Assembly: GCF_905475465.1 (NCBI RefSeq) | Contig: NC_062235.1 | Location: 5,776,001 to 5,840,000, forward strand | Length of the DNA: 64,000 nucleotides | DNA from: Pieris napi | Taxonomy: Eukaryota > Arthropoda > Insecta > Lepidoptera > Pieridae | Direction of reading: 5' to 3' | Position numbers and translations under genes: made by a program | Shown here: positions 50,201-60,226 of the stretch, one piece after another | How the letters are laid out: every line of letters begins with the position of its first letter | Numbering within the stretch: the stretch's first letter is position 1 | Notes under the pieces: model-generated | Database searches by the model: none | Told to the model about the DNA's origin: nothing | The model's input: the letters and a program-made list of their open reading frames with translations, nothing else

Positions 50201-53200
50201 TTATATATTTGTAAGTAAGGTCTATAAAATATATATATCGTTAAAAAATTGTATAGATGGAAATGACGTGGAAATCAATTTCGTCCTACATAAATTTTTC
50301 AATCTCGTAACTCAGTAAAACGATTTGTGTAATTGAGTCGATATTATCGATGTCTAGTTTTTTTTTATATCATCGTAATAATCCAATAAATTTACATATA
50401 AATCTTTTTCTTGAATGCAACTTATGAATTGCCTTTTTTAAGTTAAGACCGTCAGAAGGGCGTATGAGCTTAGAGTAAGATTATGGAACGAGAGCTCGAA
50501 CTGTGTGTCTATAAAAAACAATAATACATTTGTGTTGTACTGGAGTCAGACTAAGCGAATAGGTACAATTATACAGATCACACAAACGTATCCCTATAGT
50601 AAGCTGTTATATGTAAATATTAAGTTTTAGTAATATGTATGTACTTAGAAGTAATAGGATCTTTTGTACCGCGCGATTTTAAGGTTGCGACATCAGCGCC
50701 GCGGATATTTCATTTTAGCTCTCATGTTACAAGGAGGACAATCAGTCACATATGAAAATATGTTGTAGAAAGGATATACATGTGTGAAAATAACTTAAGA
50801 AGGCGAAGCTCTAACCATATCCATGCAACTTCCTCATTCGAATAGGCCGAAATATCGCACCACACAACTCAGGAGAGGACTCTTAGTAGGTATTGAAGAA
50901 ATCGCATGGGTCCGCCAAGCATCCGCAAATACAGTGAGTATTTGCGGATAAGCCTCAATACATAATTATGTAGGAATAAAGAAAATAATAATAATAATAG
51001 CAAATAATTAACACATGAAACGACTCGACAAAAGGTCTCCATGGAGTTGCTGAAAATTTCCTAAGAGTCATTTATCACCAGTTTTATAGTAGAAACTATT
51101 TTGAAATTAAATACAGAGCCTTGGTAATCGCAGTCGTTATTGCAACTTACATATTAAATTTCAGATATTATATCCATATTTTGATAAAGTGGGTATTTTC
51201 TATTTCTATTTTTTTAAAGTAATATATTAATAATTAAAACGAAATAGCTGATTATACGCGTCTTATTTAACTTTTGCACATTAGAAAAAAACGGCAATTA
51301 GTCAAGTTACTTACGCTGATTGAGTTAAGTACGCCTTAGGTCTTTTTATAAGTCATTGTTTAAAGCATGTTGTTAGATATTATATTACACGATAATAGCA
51401 GCAACTTTTACAAGTTTGGTTTTTCAATAATTTATTCAATAATATGGTAAAAAACCATATTATTGAATAAATTATATAATAATTTCTTATTAGTTCGCAC
51501 TATGGTTGTCATATTTTAATTAGTCATAAAATTATTTTACTCGATTCAGCAATAATAGTAACACAAGAAAAAACTAAACAGCGTATCAAATATCACAACG
51601 CTAATTAGATTTAAAATATAAATGGCATAGTAGTTTGTACTAAGCCGCTAGATCATTATTAAGTGATTTTCGTACACTCAAGGGTTCTCGAATCAATAAC
51701 AAAAAGCTACAGTAACTTTGTACCATAAACCGACCAAGCTGACCTACGTTGTTTACGTCGACGACTGTGTTTTAGGCCTCCTAACCAGAAAAACTGTGGT
51801 CAATTGCAAGTTAGCGGAATAAATTCATGAAATTTCTTGTCTTTCTAAATAATTTGTAATATAACTTTGATATTACCCTTCAAGTACTAATTGAAACTCA
51901 TTCTAGCTTGTTGCTTACATTAAAGGTCATTGAACTTTCAATGATTTCGTAAAGTAATAAATACTGGAAGTACTCGATACTTCAATAAACTACGCTCATG
52001 TTATATTGACTAACTAGTAGACTCGGCCAAGCGTTGCTGTGGCTAAGATTTTTGTTATATTACATAGTAGTAAACTATTCAAGAGAAACGGCAGAACACC
52101 TTATGTGAAACGTTGGTACATAATTATTTTGATAAGGATCAATACCTAGGTACGAATAAGAGCCTTTTCTAGCGGTTGTATTTTAATAATAAAAGGACGC
52201 TTATTGTGACGTACCTAACTGTAAAAGATAGAGACATGCTGTCGCGACATTTTTTATAGATAGTGATGTGTCCGGAAAAAAAGTAATACATAATTTTGTT
52301 CTATCATAAATAGTTTTCGCCGCGCACACGATTGGAGGAAATTTTTTGTTTATTTTTTTTTACACCTTGGGTTAGATTATTCATGTTGTAGTAAACATCC
52401 CTATCCTTTTTTGAAAATGAAACAGCATATGTCACTCGGGAATAGTGTAGCTTGCCAACGGTGAAAGAATTTTTGAAATCGGTCCAGTAGTTTCGGAGCC
52501 TATTCATTTCAAACAAACAAAAAATCAAACCTTTCCTCTTTATAATTGTATTAGTATAGATAGATTTAACTTTTCGATTGTGAGTAGTGCTAATTCCGGT
52601 CAGTTCTTTGAAATCTTGGAGGAATCTTATAACAAATGCGAAGCTCGAATATCCAACACAAAATTATTACAAAGTTAATCTTACCTATGATCTACCCTTT
52701 GTCGCTGCAGCTGGTGTCTTATAAGCTAGCGTTGTACATTTCGTAGCCACATAGTAAAATTGATATATTTCATAAAATGATTCAAATCAAATTTTACTTA
52801 TTCATTTAGCTAACACTTATTAGGCTACTGTTAGGTAGTAGGTTAGGTCAGGGACAGTAGCGGTTAGGGCCTTATCATACTAGCGGATTGAGAGCGGCTG
52901 CGGGGCGGGACGGACGCGCAGTGAGACCGCCGCAAATAGCAGCGTGGACGCCATTTTGTAGTCTCGTACAAACGCCAGTCTATCCGCCCCGCCTCACTTC
53001 AGTTCGTAACGAGACACGAATGCGAGATTGCTTATTTAAACGATTTGATTCTATATTGGCTTCTGTCAAATATAGTTGAATCTGAACTTTTTCCGTATGA
53101 ACCGACATCAACAAATATGTACTTGGAGTCACAGGCGGCTAGCAAATTCATAGAGAAATACTTTTTGTAGTTAAAATATAGAGCGCCGCTATGACACGCC

Positions 53201-56200
53201 TTAATCATCCTAATGTTTGCACTACACCTTTGCAATTAGGAAAATCAGCATTTTCTAGAAAGCCTTTGCTAATGTTTTCCCAGTCTTCTGTTTTCTTGGG
53301 TGGTATATAAATATGAAACAAGTTTTTAATAATAGCTTGACTTGTCTCACGAACAATTTTTTGTGTATTGTTTAAAATCCATTTTGTAACTGAGTGTATT
53401 GTACTTCGTTAACTCGCTGCGCGTCCGTCCCGCCCCGCAGCCGTTATCAATCCGCTAGTATGATAAGGCCCTTGTCTGGCGTAGAGTGGGAGAGAAGACC
53501 TGACAAGATCTTTCCGAATTTTTGAATGACCTGTAACCGTTACACCATGCTCCACTAGATATATTGACCTAATGTGTCATAATAATAAAATGACATATAC
53601 ATAGCATCAGCAGGCACGGGCGATATCGGAGCACGCTCAGATGATTGTGACAACAAAACACATACACGCAGTCGCGGTAGTGGTGATTGAAATTAATAAT
53701 ATCACTACATACAACATTGTAATAATGAATAAGCACGAACAGTCACCAACAGTAGGACCCGTGCACGACGCATGGCCAGCCCCCTTCACACATTCCACGG
53801 AGACTGAAAACCCGACACAAATCCGGATAAATAATAGTCAGTCGCTAATGATATATAATATATGCCTAACGGCTGATCACATGGACAGCTGAGGTGGCTA
53901 TCATGAGGTGATCAATCGTAGATATTCGCTATTAGAGGCGGAGGTGTAGTTACGGTTGGCGCATAGAAGAGACAATTTTTTTATAAATCAGCCAATAAGT
54001 CGACTATTTCATGAAATTATCAATTTTACGATCCAGCCAACACGTAGAGCAAAACACTGCTCATCTATTTCAGAAGAATTTTAGTTTTAGGCAGTGTACC
54101 TAGTATCCACAAGTGCAAAAGTTTCTTTAATATTTTATTGTTTCTCACGCCTATATTCTATGAAAGTTAAAGATATAAAACGAAATCTTTTGAGATCTAA
54201 AAATGGAAGGACTAGAATAGATAAGAAGATGCTTACATTTCCGTGTAATCTACCTTCGCTAACGAACTCTACGACTTTTGCATCACAGCATTAGTGCTGT
54301 CGTAGAGCCGTACCTACTAGACAACCATTGTCATTCTGATAAAAGCAAATTTACGCGCATACACCACGTCCTGGAGCTGTTGACGAGTTTCATTCAACAA
54401 TAAGTCCTACTACGCAGTACTTGTGTTGTAAGTCATTCTGTGTTGATCTTGAATGTTGCGTGCCTCCGACCAGTACGATGAAGTCGGTGTCTCCACGCCG
54501 GGCCTCATTCAACTTATCAATTTTTATAAGTGTGTAGTTTTTCAGCAATATGTTCGAAAGTAAATACATAAATAAATACCGGTTTATGTATATATTGTTA
54601 ATAGCTTGACATAAAATAGTCTGAACCGCGGGTTTTGTACCCCACAAATATTTAAATAAAATAGAACAACAATATCAATAAGGTATAGTGCAAATAATTA
54701 CTAAACAATATTTACCAGCCGGCAGCCCTATCAACGTAGATAACTTTTTTTAAACATTAGAGCTAAGTTCAGCATCATTAGTGATTGAGCTTGTGTGAGG
54801 GACACATGGTACCTAGTTTTATCGGCAGATCCACCTCTTCAGATTAGCGTATCCGCTGTATGGTTTGTCTAATGTTAGTTTAGCACCGAACATTTCTTGA
54901 GATTCTACGCAACGTTGGCTTATTTAATAGTATAATCGATAAACATTGACGAAAATTACCCTGTCTGAATTAACCCCACAACAAAAGAAAGAAACCTTTG
55001 GTAATATTTGGACTCTGTATACCTACGTCAATTATATTTTTTATTGACATTTATAAGGACGGTATGAAAAAGGGGTATATAGTTTAATCTGTGGGTTAAA
55101 ATAGCGTTATAGAGTAAAATAACTTGTATTTAATAATAAAATCGATCATTAAAAAATATTGATAATAATGATAATCACGTGACACAAGACAGTCGCAAAT
55201 TCGTCGAATCGACGATGACGCACCATGCCCGTAAATAATATATTAACGCCTATCTTATCATAATATACATTAGAATAAAAGTGTATTTGTTACATTTACG
55301 AATGACAATTACTAAACAATTTGAACCTTTGTTTACGTATTTACTGGCATGTGTCAAATCTACTGATGCGACGCTATCATGCCCAGATATGCGATTTGGC
55401 GGGTTCTTGAAATTATGTTCAATTTTAATTATTAAATCCTTAACAGAATTTAAAAAAAAAACAATTTGTGAAAGTTCTTTAGACAATAAATCAACTGAAA
55501 TGGTTTTTAAAATCTTGACAAACATAGTTAAATATGCATATGAGCAATGGTGTATTCGAATACACCTTCAATTAGTCTAGATGCCACGACAGCGACGACG
55601 AGGAAATACTGAAGATGACCCTGACGATTGTGCCTCATCATCATGGAGCTCAGATGATGACAGGATATATCTGGATCGGTTGCGGTAGCAAAAAGCCTTT
55701 CATCAGCAAAACGTATTGCCAAAGAAATATCACCAATATTTTGCCTTCGGGAGGACAATTTTTAACAATTCATCAGCTCCAACTGTACACCCTAATCAAT
55801 TTGAAATTCACACTGTAATTAAATTATGCAGTAGAGGTATATTTAAAAATCTACAGGAACGAAATTTATTCGAGAATTGCTTTGAGCAAAAAATGTTTCT
55901 CCTATACGATACGTATTTTTTTAATAAATTTTCTTTGAATTCAAAGCGAGGTTTGACTGGGGAAATTTACTCCATATTTTAAAAATATAATACCGTTCCG
56001 TTCAATAATATAATATTTATGTACTTTTTTCTTTTGTTAACTGTAATGGAGTAGATAATAGCGTTGCCTCAGTTAATTTAATCAACTTGGTTGATCAATC
56101 TTTAACCTAAAATTATGTATTAATCACCTTTTTAAGTTAAACTTGACGGCTTATTAAATACGAAGAAATTAATGACCAATAAATGACTTAAACAGTGTTA

Positions 56201-58432
56201 CTTACGTAAAGGTAAAAAAAATTCAGCAACTCGAACTGATTTGACATCTATTAGATTAACAGTGATGTCAGACATTAACACTCCCTTCAGCAACTGAGTT
56301 AATGGTTCAAAGAGTTAACATGTTTATCGATACAACAATATTCAGCTGTTATGGTATTATTAGTATATAGAGTTTTTTTCTATTAAAAGAGAGGACATAA
56401 ATAAAATAGCTGATATAGGTAGGTACCTATATGTATAGGTACATACTTTCAATTATTATGTAGGTACACGAATCTGTGTACAATCTAGGCTTGACTTGCA
56501 ATGCTAATAACTTTTTTATACTTTGGTGGACACGCCATTACATACTACCGGCTATAGTCAACAAATATATATAGAATTATGTGTCTTCCATTGAGTAATA
56601 ATTACAAACAATGAATATCTAAAATGTACTAGTTTCAGATATTATATTTATTTACACTTGTACTCCATGCTGATCCTTGGAACTCCAGACATCTTTTTGA
56701 TGAAGTATTAAGTACTAAGAACATATCTGTCTGTTAGTGTTGCATGAAGGCCAGAATTTCTTCACCTTTTATAGAGTTATTATTAAATGAAGTGTATCTA
56801 TCTAGTTGAGTTGTTAACAACTGTATTACCAGGTAAAATAATGAATTTTGTCTACTTCGGTAATTTTTTGCATATACACAACGTCTGTGAAATCGGTTCA
56901 GCAGGTTCTCAATTATTAAAAGAATAATACACATGAAAGCAAACCTAGTATTATTAATTCAAGCCATAGCCAACATTCCTTACAATATGCTATTTCATTC
57001 TCTATGCAGTAACAATCATAAAATAATAATAAGTTATTCAAAAAATCTAAGTCAGTCTTTATTCACGTTTTTCGCATATGTTTATTTCTACAACCTTCTT
57101 TGACTGGTTTAGGAATATATAGATTTATAACCATATTATTAACTATACCAGATCCACCAGGATCGTAAAACTAAGTTATTGCAGCGGCCAGGAACATTAC
57201 CTTATCCTGCCAAGTGGTTAGCTTAATCCATTCCTCATTCTAAACATGACTCAGTTCTATGATGGAGATGGCAGAATTAGAGTATACAGTCAAAGTCCAA
57301 GAAACTTAACTAAAAGTTCATTATTATTTTTGTAAGATTCATTGTGGTCTGGGCATTAACACTTGCTTATAAGATTGAAACTACCTCAACAATTTAAGGT
57401 ACATTCTGGTCAATATAGCTGCATAATCATAAATATTATGCAGGTTTAACATAGTAGCTGATAGCTAGCAGTTTTTGATTGTGTGGAAACCATGATATGA
57501 AGAGCATAATAAATAAACCTACCCTAAAATTTTTACCCTAAATTTTACCCTTAATACTTTTTATTGGGTATGTAGTGTATCATATGAATCTAGTAAAACA
57601 GAAGATACCATTATTTACAGCAAAAATGAATTAATAAGCAATCAACTTTTGATAACAAAAATATTAAATGTAGAACAAAATGTTTTAGAATGGTGTCATT
57701 TTACTTTATGTCATTAGTACTTACCAGATTACCATTGTTTAAGAATTGTTATTGTCTTAAGAGAGTAAATTTCTAGTATTATTTATCTCATTTTATCATT
57801 TGTTATGGAAATTACTTACCATATCAGACTTTTAAAGGACTGTGAGTTTGTAAGTTATCTAGTATAAGTAATATTTTTATCAGCTATGAACTAAGTAATA
57901 AGCTTCAATACCTTGTATTTGAATTAATAATAAATAAAAAATTATTGGTTGATCTTATGACTGTCACATACATGTAGTTTTTGTTGGGGAGATTGCAATG
58001 TTCCCTACATAGCTTTCAATATAAATCAAAATAGAATAGCAAAAATGTAAATATTTCATAATTCATTTTAATATAGTGTTGATAGACATTCCAAAACATA
58101 AAGCATGTTGCAAATATATTCCTAATTTATGTACATAGTTTCTATTTTAAATTTTTATTTGTAATAAAAACACCTTTATGTACATACACCTTAAATATTT
58201 TGAAGAGATCAGCTATTAGCACTTTATCTTTAGTGAAAATATCACAGTAATGTATAAATATAAATCTATGAAGTATGTCATATAGCTACCTGAAGGCTAT
58301 GAATGCATCGCCAAGTTCTCCACCTACGATGTGCACTCCCCCTTCCGGAATAGAAAGGCCTTGGAAATAATTCCTAATATCAAGCGCATTGGCTGACCAA
58401 GGAAGATTCTGCAGCCTTATGATCACACTCAT
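41271..58432 (-). CDS. RBM12: RBM12-like multi-RRM RNA-binding protein
   Basis: Two coding exons, 58290-58432 and 41271-44073, flank a 14.2-kb intron (donor GTAGCT, acceptor TTTCAG) and encode 981 residues. RRM1 (about 1-80) begins MSVIIRLQNLPWSANALDIR in exon 1 and continues STDEDARQGMMLDGGKIKE in exon 2. A proline-rich linker, an RS/RD-rich block (about 187-263) and further RRM-like domains follow: about 372-446 (CCVVIKNAPNHTSYGD), about 475-550 (NVLKLSDLPHYVKEHD) and one at DSVLMKGLPRNATDRTIVHF. An RGG/RGF-rich region precedes a C-terminal RRM (about 906-981, SMENVPFRASVDDILAFFGD). The first and last RRMs match RBM12 best. The RS and RGG regions point to a nuclear RNA-processing role. Start choice: the only ATG of exon 1 in frame with the RRM. 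Confidence 0.85.
46304..46360 (+). repeat. Direct repeat unit A, left part (interrupted by hAT)
   Basis: CTATCAGCAGGCAACG... GCAAAATGTGGC... TTACGTACAGG matches 49699 onward. It is interrupted at 46360 by the hAT element and resumes at 49280-49402 (ATTAGGTCATTTGCC ... TTTGCATTTCCG). The complete unit is about 180 bp. Family unknown. Confidence 0.75.
47248..47581 (-). repeat. Interspersed repeat nested in the foldback element
   Basis: It runs from ACTAGCTGATCCGGCAAACG to CGACACGAGAATTTTATATA and is related, in opposite orientation, to 17700-17986. It lies in the central loop of the foldback element and so is probably the third layer of insertion, or else cargo captured between the arms. Confidence 0.6.
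48357..48408. repeat. Perfect 20-bp subterminal hairpin
   Basis: CGCGGAACATACATGGGGTA (48357-48376), a 12-nt loop, then its exact reverse complement (48389-48408). It lies just inside the right end of the foldback element. The left end has related sequence (ACCCCATGTATGTTCCCCGA) with a different small palindrome, ATGCCCCCAGGGGGCAT. Confidence 0.85.
48731..48922 (-). pseudogene. hAT transposase C-terminal remnant
   Basis: A 63-codon minus-strand frame ends at TAA 48731-48733 and is closed upstream by TAG at 48923-48925. It reads HYPVSEATAERSFSTLRRIK, then WLRSSMVADRLTGLALLHGN and a basic end RFRKTR. The (P)VSxATAERSFSxLRRIKxWLR...RLxGLALL pattern is the hAT-family C-terminal dimerisation region, close to the ZMYM1-like group. 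The catalytic domain, the BED finger and the N-terminus are absent, so this is a dead fragment carried by the element at 46361-49279. Confidence 0.82.
49280..49402 (+). repeat. Direct repeat unit A, right part
   Basis: This continues unit A after the hAT insertion: the target duplication CGTACAGG, then GACTAATTAGGTCATTTGCC, GAAATGCATCGACTAAATAG and TTTGCATTTCC. It aligns with 49736-49875 of unit A'. Confidence 0.75.
49403..49698 (+). repeat. Module B, copy 1
   Basis: The stretch GCTAAGTTCAGCATC ... TATCCGCTGTATGGTTTGTC ... TTATTTAATAGTATAATCGA ... GTCTGAATTAA matches 54762-55009 in the same order and orientation with many small differences. It lies between units A and A'. There is no coding frame and its class is unknown. 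Confidence 0.75.
49699..49875 (+). repeat. Direct repeat unit A' (unoccupied paralogue)
   Basis: This is a second copy of unit A without the hAT element. At the equivalent insertion site it reads ATTACGTACAAAGACTATAA, so it acts as an in-window empty site and supports the 8-bp duplication call. The A-B-A' order could reflect a tandem duplication or a short LTR-like element; no TG...CA ends were seen. Confidence 0.75.
50921..50949. repeat. Perfect hairpin, 12-bp stem, 5-nt loop
   Basis: ATCCGCAAATAC, loop AGTGA, then GTATTTGCGGAT. It lies in RBM12 intron 1. Confidence 0.85.
51427..51475. repeat. Perfect hairpin, 22-bp stem, 5-nt loop
   Basis: The left arm 51427-51448 starts ATAATTTATTCAATAATATG. 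The loop is AAAAA (51449-51453). The right arm 51454-51475 is the exact reverse complement. It lies in RBM12 intron 1, with no surrounding element ends. Confidence 0.88.
52008..52562 (+). repeat. Non-LTR-like repeat tail
   Basis: Landmarks are GACTCGGCCAAGCGTTGCTG, then GGGAATAGTGTAGCTTGCCA, AAATCGGTCCAGTAGTTTCG, AGCCTATTCATTTCAAACAA and a final TATTAGTATAGATAG. This conserved 3' block is a common lepidopteran LINE-type repeat. It is 5'-truncated and non-coding. Confidence 0.6.
52867..53471 (-). mobile_element. PIF/Harbinger-like element, decayed
   Basis: Inverted ends begin GGGCCTTATCATACTAGCGG (52867) and read identically inward from 53471. Similarity extends about 55 bp, including GGCTGCGGGGCGGGACGGAC. 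Flanking trinucleotides are TTA on the left and TTG on the right, near the TWA duplication of this superfamily. A minus-strand transposase fragment lies inside. At 605 bp it is an internally deleted, non-autonomous copy. Confidence 0.85.
53032..53280 (-). pseudogene. Harbinger transposase (HARBI1-like) remnant
   Basis: The minus strand encodes HSGALYFNYKKYFSMNLLAA followed by CDSKYIFVDVGSYGKSSDST, the SGSLYYNYKxxFSxxLxAxxD...F...DxGxxGxxSDxxIF signature of the DDE nuclease. Just upstream in another frame is ENADFPNCKGVV, so a frameshift separates the two. The sequence that should encode the conserved DGKH segment is replaced by a short deleted stretch. There is no ATG and no complete domain. 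Confidence 0.8.
54762..55009 (+). repeat. Module B, copy 2
   Basis: Same order of blocks as 49403-49698: GCTAAGTTCAGCATCATTAG, TATCCGCTGTATGGTTTGTC, ATTTCTTGAGATTCTACGCA and TTATTTAATAGTATAATCGA. It is not accompanied by unit A. An isolated fragment related to the unit A flank (TTACACCATGCTCCAC ... CAGCAGGCA) occurs at about 53540-53620. Confidence 0.7.
55581..55982 (+). pseudogene. Broken 133-codon open frame, unknown
   Basis: The frame opens with MPRQRRRGNTEDDPDDCASS, meets a single TAG at 55686-55688, and then stays open to a stop at 55980-55982 (YHQYFAFGRTIFNNSSAPTV ... RNLFENCFEQKMFLLYDTYF). Codon content after the stop looks protein-like, but I recognise no family. It could be a degraded transposon frame or chance. 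It is plus-strand, antisense to RBM12. Confidence 0.25.
58290..58432 (-). CDS. RBM12: First coding exon of RBM12
   Basis: 143 nt from ATG 58430-58432 to the donor at 58289/58290. It encodes the first half of RRM1: QNLPWSANALDIRNYFQGLS, then IPEGGVHIVGGELGDAFIAF. It ends in AG of a split serine codon completed by C at 44073. Without this exon the downstream frame would begin inside an RRM. Exon 2 continues the expected TDEDARQGMM helix, confirming the join. Confidence 0.88.
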
Positions 58433-59225
58433 CTCTACTTTTGTATGACAGCACCTATAAAACAGGGAGATGGCTGTCTATTTTATTTCATACATATTTA
58501 TAATTGTCTCAGAATGAATAGTTCAGTTTAAGACACTGGTTCTAGTAATAATTTAATACACAGGTTAACATCTAACCCGTTATATAAATAAAATATACCA
58601 CGTTGTATACATAGAAGAAAAATAAGTGGAGTCTCATGTTAACATTACTGCAATCTTGGCTGGTACTTAAACGACGTGCGATAATTATGTATGTCTAGAA
58701 TTTATTTTTTTAAAGGCTAATTACATGTTAAATAACGATTCATAATGACCCTAAAAAAATAGATTGTAACAATTTACAATACCCACGCATTTTATGCGCC
58801 AGCAAAAGGGGTTACTTACCTAATACTTAAAATTATTCCACGTCACGCACTAGTTTTGGTTATTCAAAATGTCGTTCATTTTACTTTCACGAATTTCGAA
58901 TACAAACAAGAATTTACTTCCTGAAGCTGTAGCCACTAACCAGTATCTTCTATCGAGCACGGAGTATCTACAAAGCAGATTGTTTCCTGTTTCGTAGCTG
59001 AATTTAATAACAAAATGGCTTCCTGTCTCCAGAAATCCAGTTTCAACTTTCAAAAACCGTATTCACAAGGCACGCCAACGGCCAAATGCCAGTGTCACCA
59101 GTGTGACGAATGACAGCTGTGAACTATGAATTAGGATCTGAATTCTGACATCAGTTTTAGCCTTTAGGGCATTACCCCCACTTAGTTCTGCACTTTATTA
59201 CTTTGAAAAATAGAAAGCTGTATTG
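58433..59225 (-). promoter_or_regulatory. RBM12 5' UTR and promoter region
   Basis: Non-coding sequence lies upstream of the RBM12 start. A minus-strand frame at 58850-59053 lacks an ATG and shows no similarity. A sequence with CATTTGGCCGTTGGCGTGCC (minus strand, about 59065-59090) is a plausible transcription start area. It ends against the piggyBac-like element. Confidence 0.4.
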
Positions 59226-59229
59226 TTAA

Positions 59230-60222
59230 CACGTTCACTGCGGCAAGTAAAATAATAATATTTTATCAGGTGCGGCGGCGGGCCAAAATGCGCCCCCAAT
59301 GATATTTCCGCCGGTGCGCGGCAGGTCTTTCTAGACCCAACAGCACTAGGATAGATTAAATTGCTATAACTTTGTGGAAACATAATGTATATATATATTT
59401 TTTTATATTGTTAGAATGACCTTGAACCCAACTTCCTTAGGTTTGATTCGCCCCGGGATCTGGCAAACAGGAAATGAGAAATAAAGCAGGAAAAGCGGCA
59501 GGCCGATATCGACCTGAACCGCACTATAATATATTTTTAGTAGTGATGGGACAGAGAAATATCGAAAATAAAACAGAATTATCGTAAACTCAACTCAAAC
59601 TCAAACTCAAAATATCTTTATTCAAGTGGGTAACCAAGTACACTTTTGAATCGTCAAGTTAAATTAATCGTAAATTTACATTTACTACTAAAGGAACTGA
59701 AAAATTTATTTATTTACTTATGTATGCCTGTCTTGGAAACAGAAATACTTTTTATTTTTCTTAGTGGAAAATATTTCTTCACTGCTGTCACTATCACTGT
59801 CAATAACTGCAAGGCGAATTACTCTATTTTCCAAAATTTGTATTGCTTGCCATCGTTGATAATATCGAACGCTATGTTAGATCAGTTAGATAGCACAACA
59901 CTAACTGGTCGGGCGCGCGCTCTGTGCGGTATCGGGTCGCCAGCTGCCTGTTGGGTGGGCGGGCTGAAATAGGCCCACTGCCGCACTGAGCGGATGCAAA
60001 GCAGCGTCAGTGCGTGGTAGGTCGATAAAAGCCTGCCGTTATGTTTTGATGGGGAAAACCTACAATTTTGACCGCAAGATGAAATATATATTTGTCCCTG
60101 TCGAATTTTTACAAACACCTGAGATAATCGTTACGCACCAGCGAGAGGGACATAGATTTCTTCGTCCGCACCAGCGGAAATACCGCGGCAGGCTGATATC
60201 GGCCTGTTACGCAGTGAACGTG
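59230..60222. mobile_element. piggyBac-like non-autonomous element
   Basis: TTAA (59226-59229) is followed by CACGTTCACTGCG, and the right end is the exact reverse complement CGCAGTGAACGTG followed by TTAA (60223-60226). A TTAA duplication with 13-bp inverted ends is diagnostic of piggyBac transposons. A related G+C-rich block occurs towards each half, GGCAGGCCGATATCGACCTG (about 59499) and GGCAGGCTGATATCGGCCTG (about 60187). At 993 bp it has no transposase frame. A LINE tail is embedded at about 59585-59657. Confidence 0.88.
59585..59657 (-). repeat. LINE tail inside the piggyBac-like element
   Basis: Repeated ACTCAA units are followed by AATATCTTTATTCAAGTGGG and TACACTTTTGAATCGTCAA. Read on the minus strand this is a retroelement 3' end finishing in a (TTGAGT)n microsatellite tail. 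Confidence 0.6.
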
Positions 60223-60226
60223 TTAA

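Larger units (their letters stand above)
44074..58289 (-). other. 14.2-kb intron 1 of RBM12, rich in transposon remnants
   Basis: This intron splits RRM1. It holds the hAT/foldback nest (46361-49279), a local duplication (46304-49875 and 54762-55009), a LINE-like tail (52008-52562), a PIF/Harbinger remnant (52867-53471), a broken open frame (55581-55982) and several perfect hairpins. The parts 44074-46140, 49880-52000 and 56000-58280 show nothing recognisable beyond A+T-rich DNA, hairpins and a short TA run near 45733. Confidence 0.75.

Noticed and set aside
58850..59053. 67-residue frame upstream of RBM12
   Set aside because: TTG start and no similarity; more likely 5' UTR or promoter.
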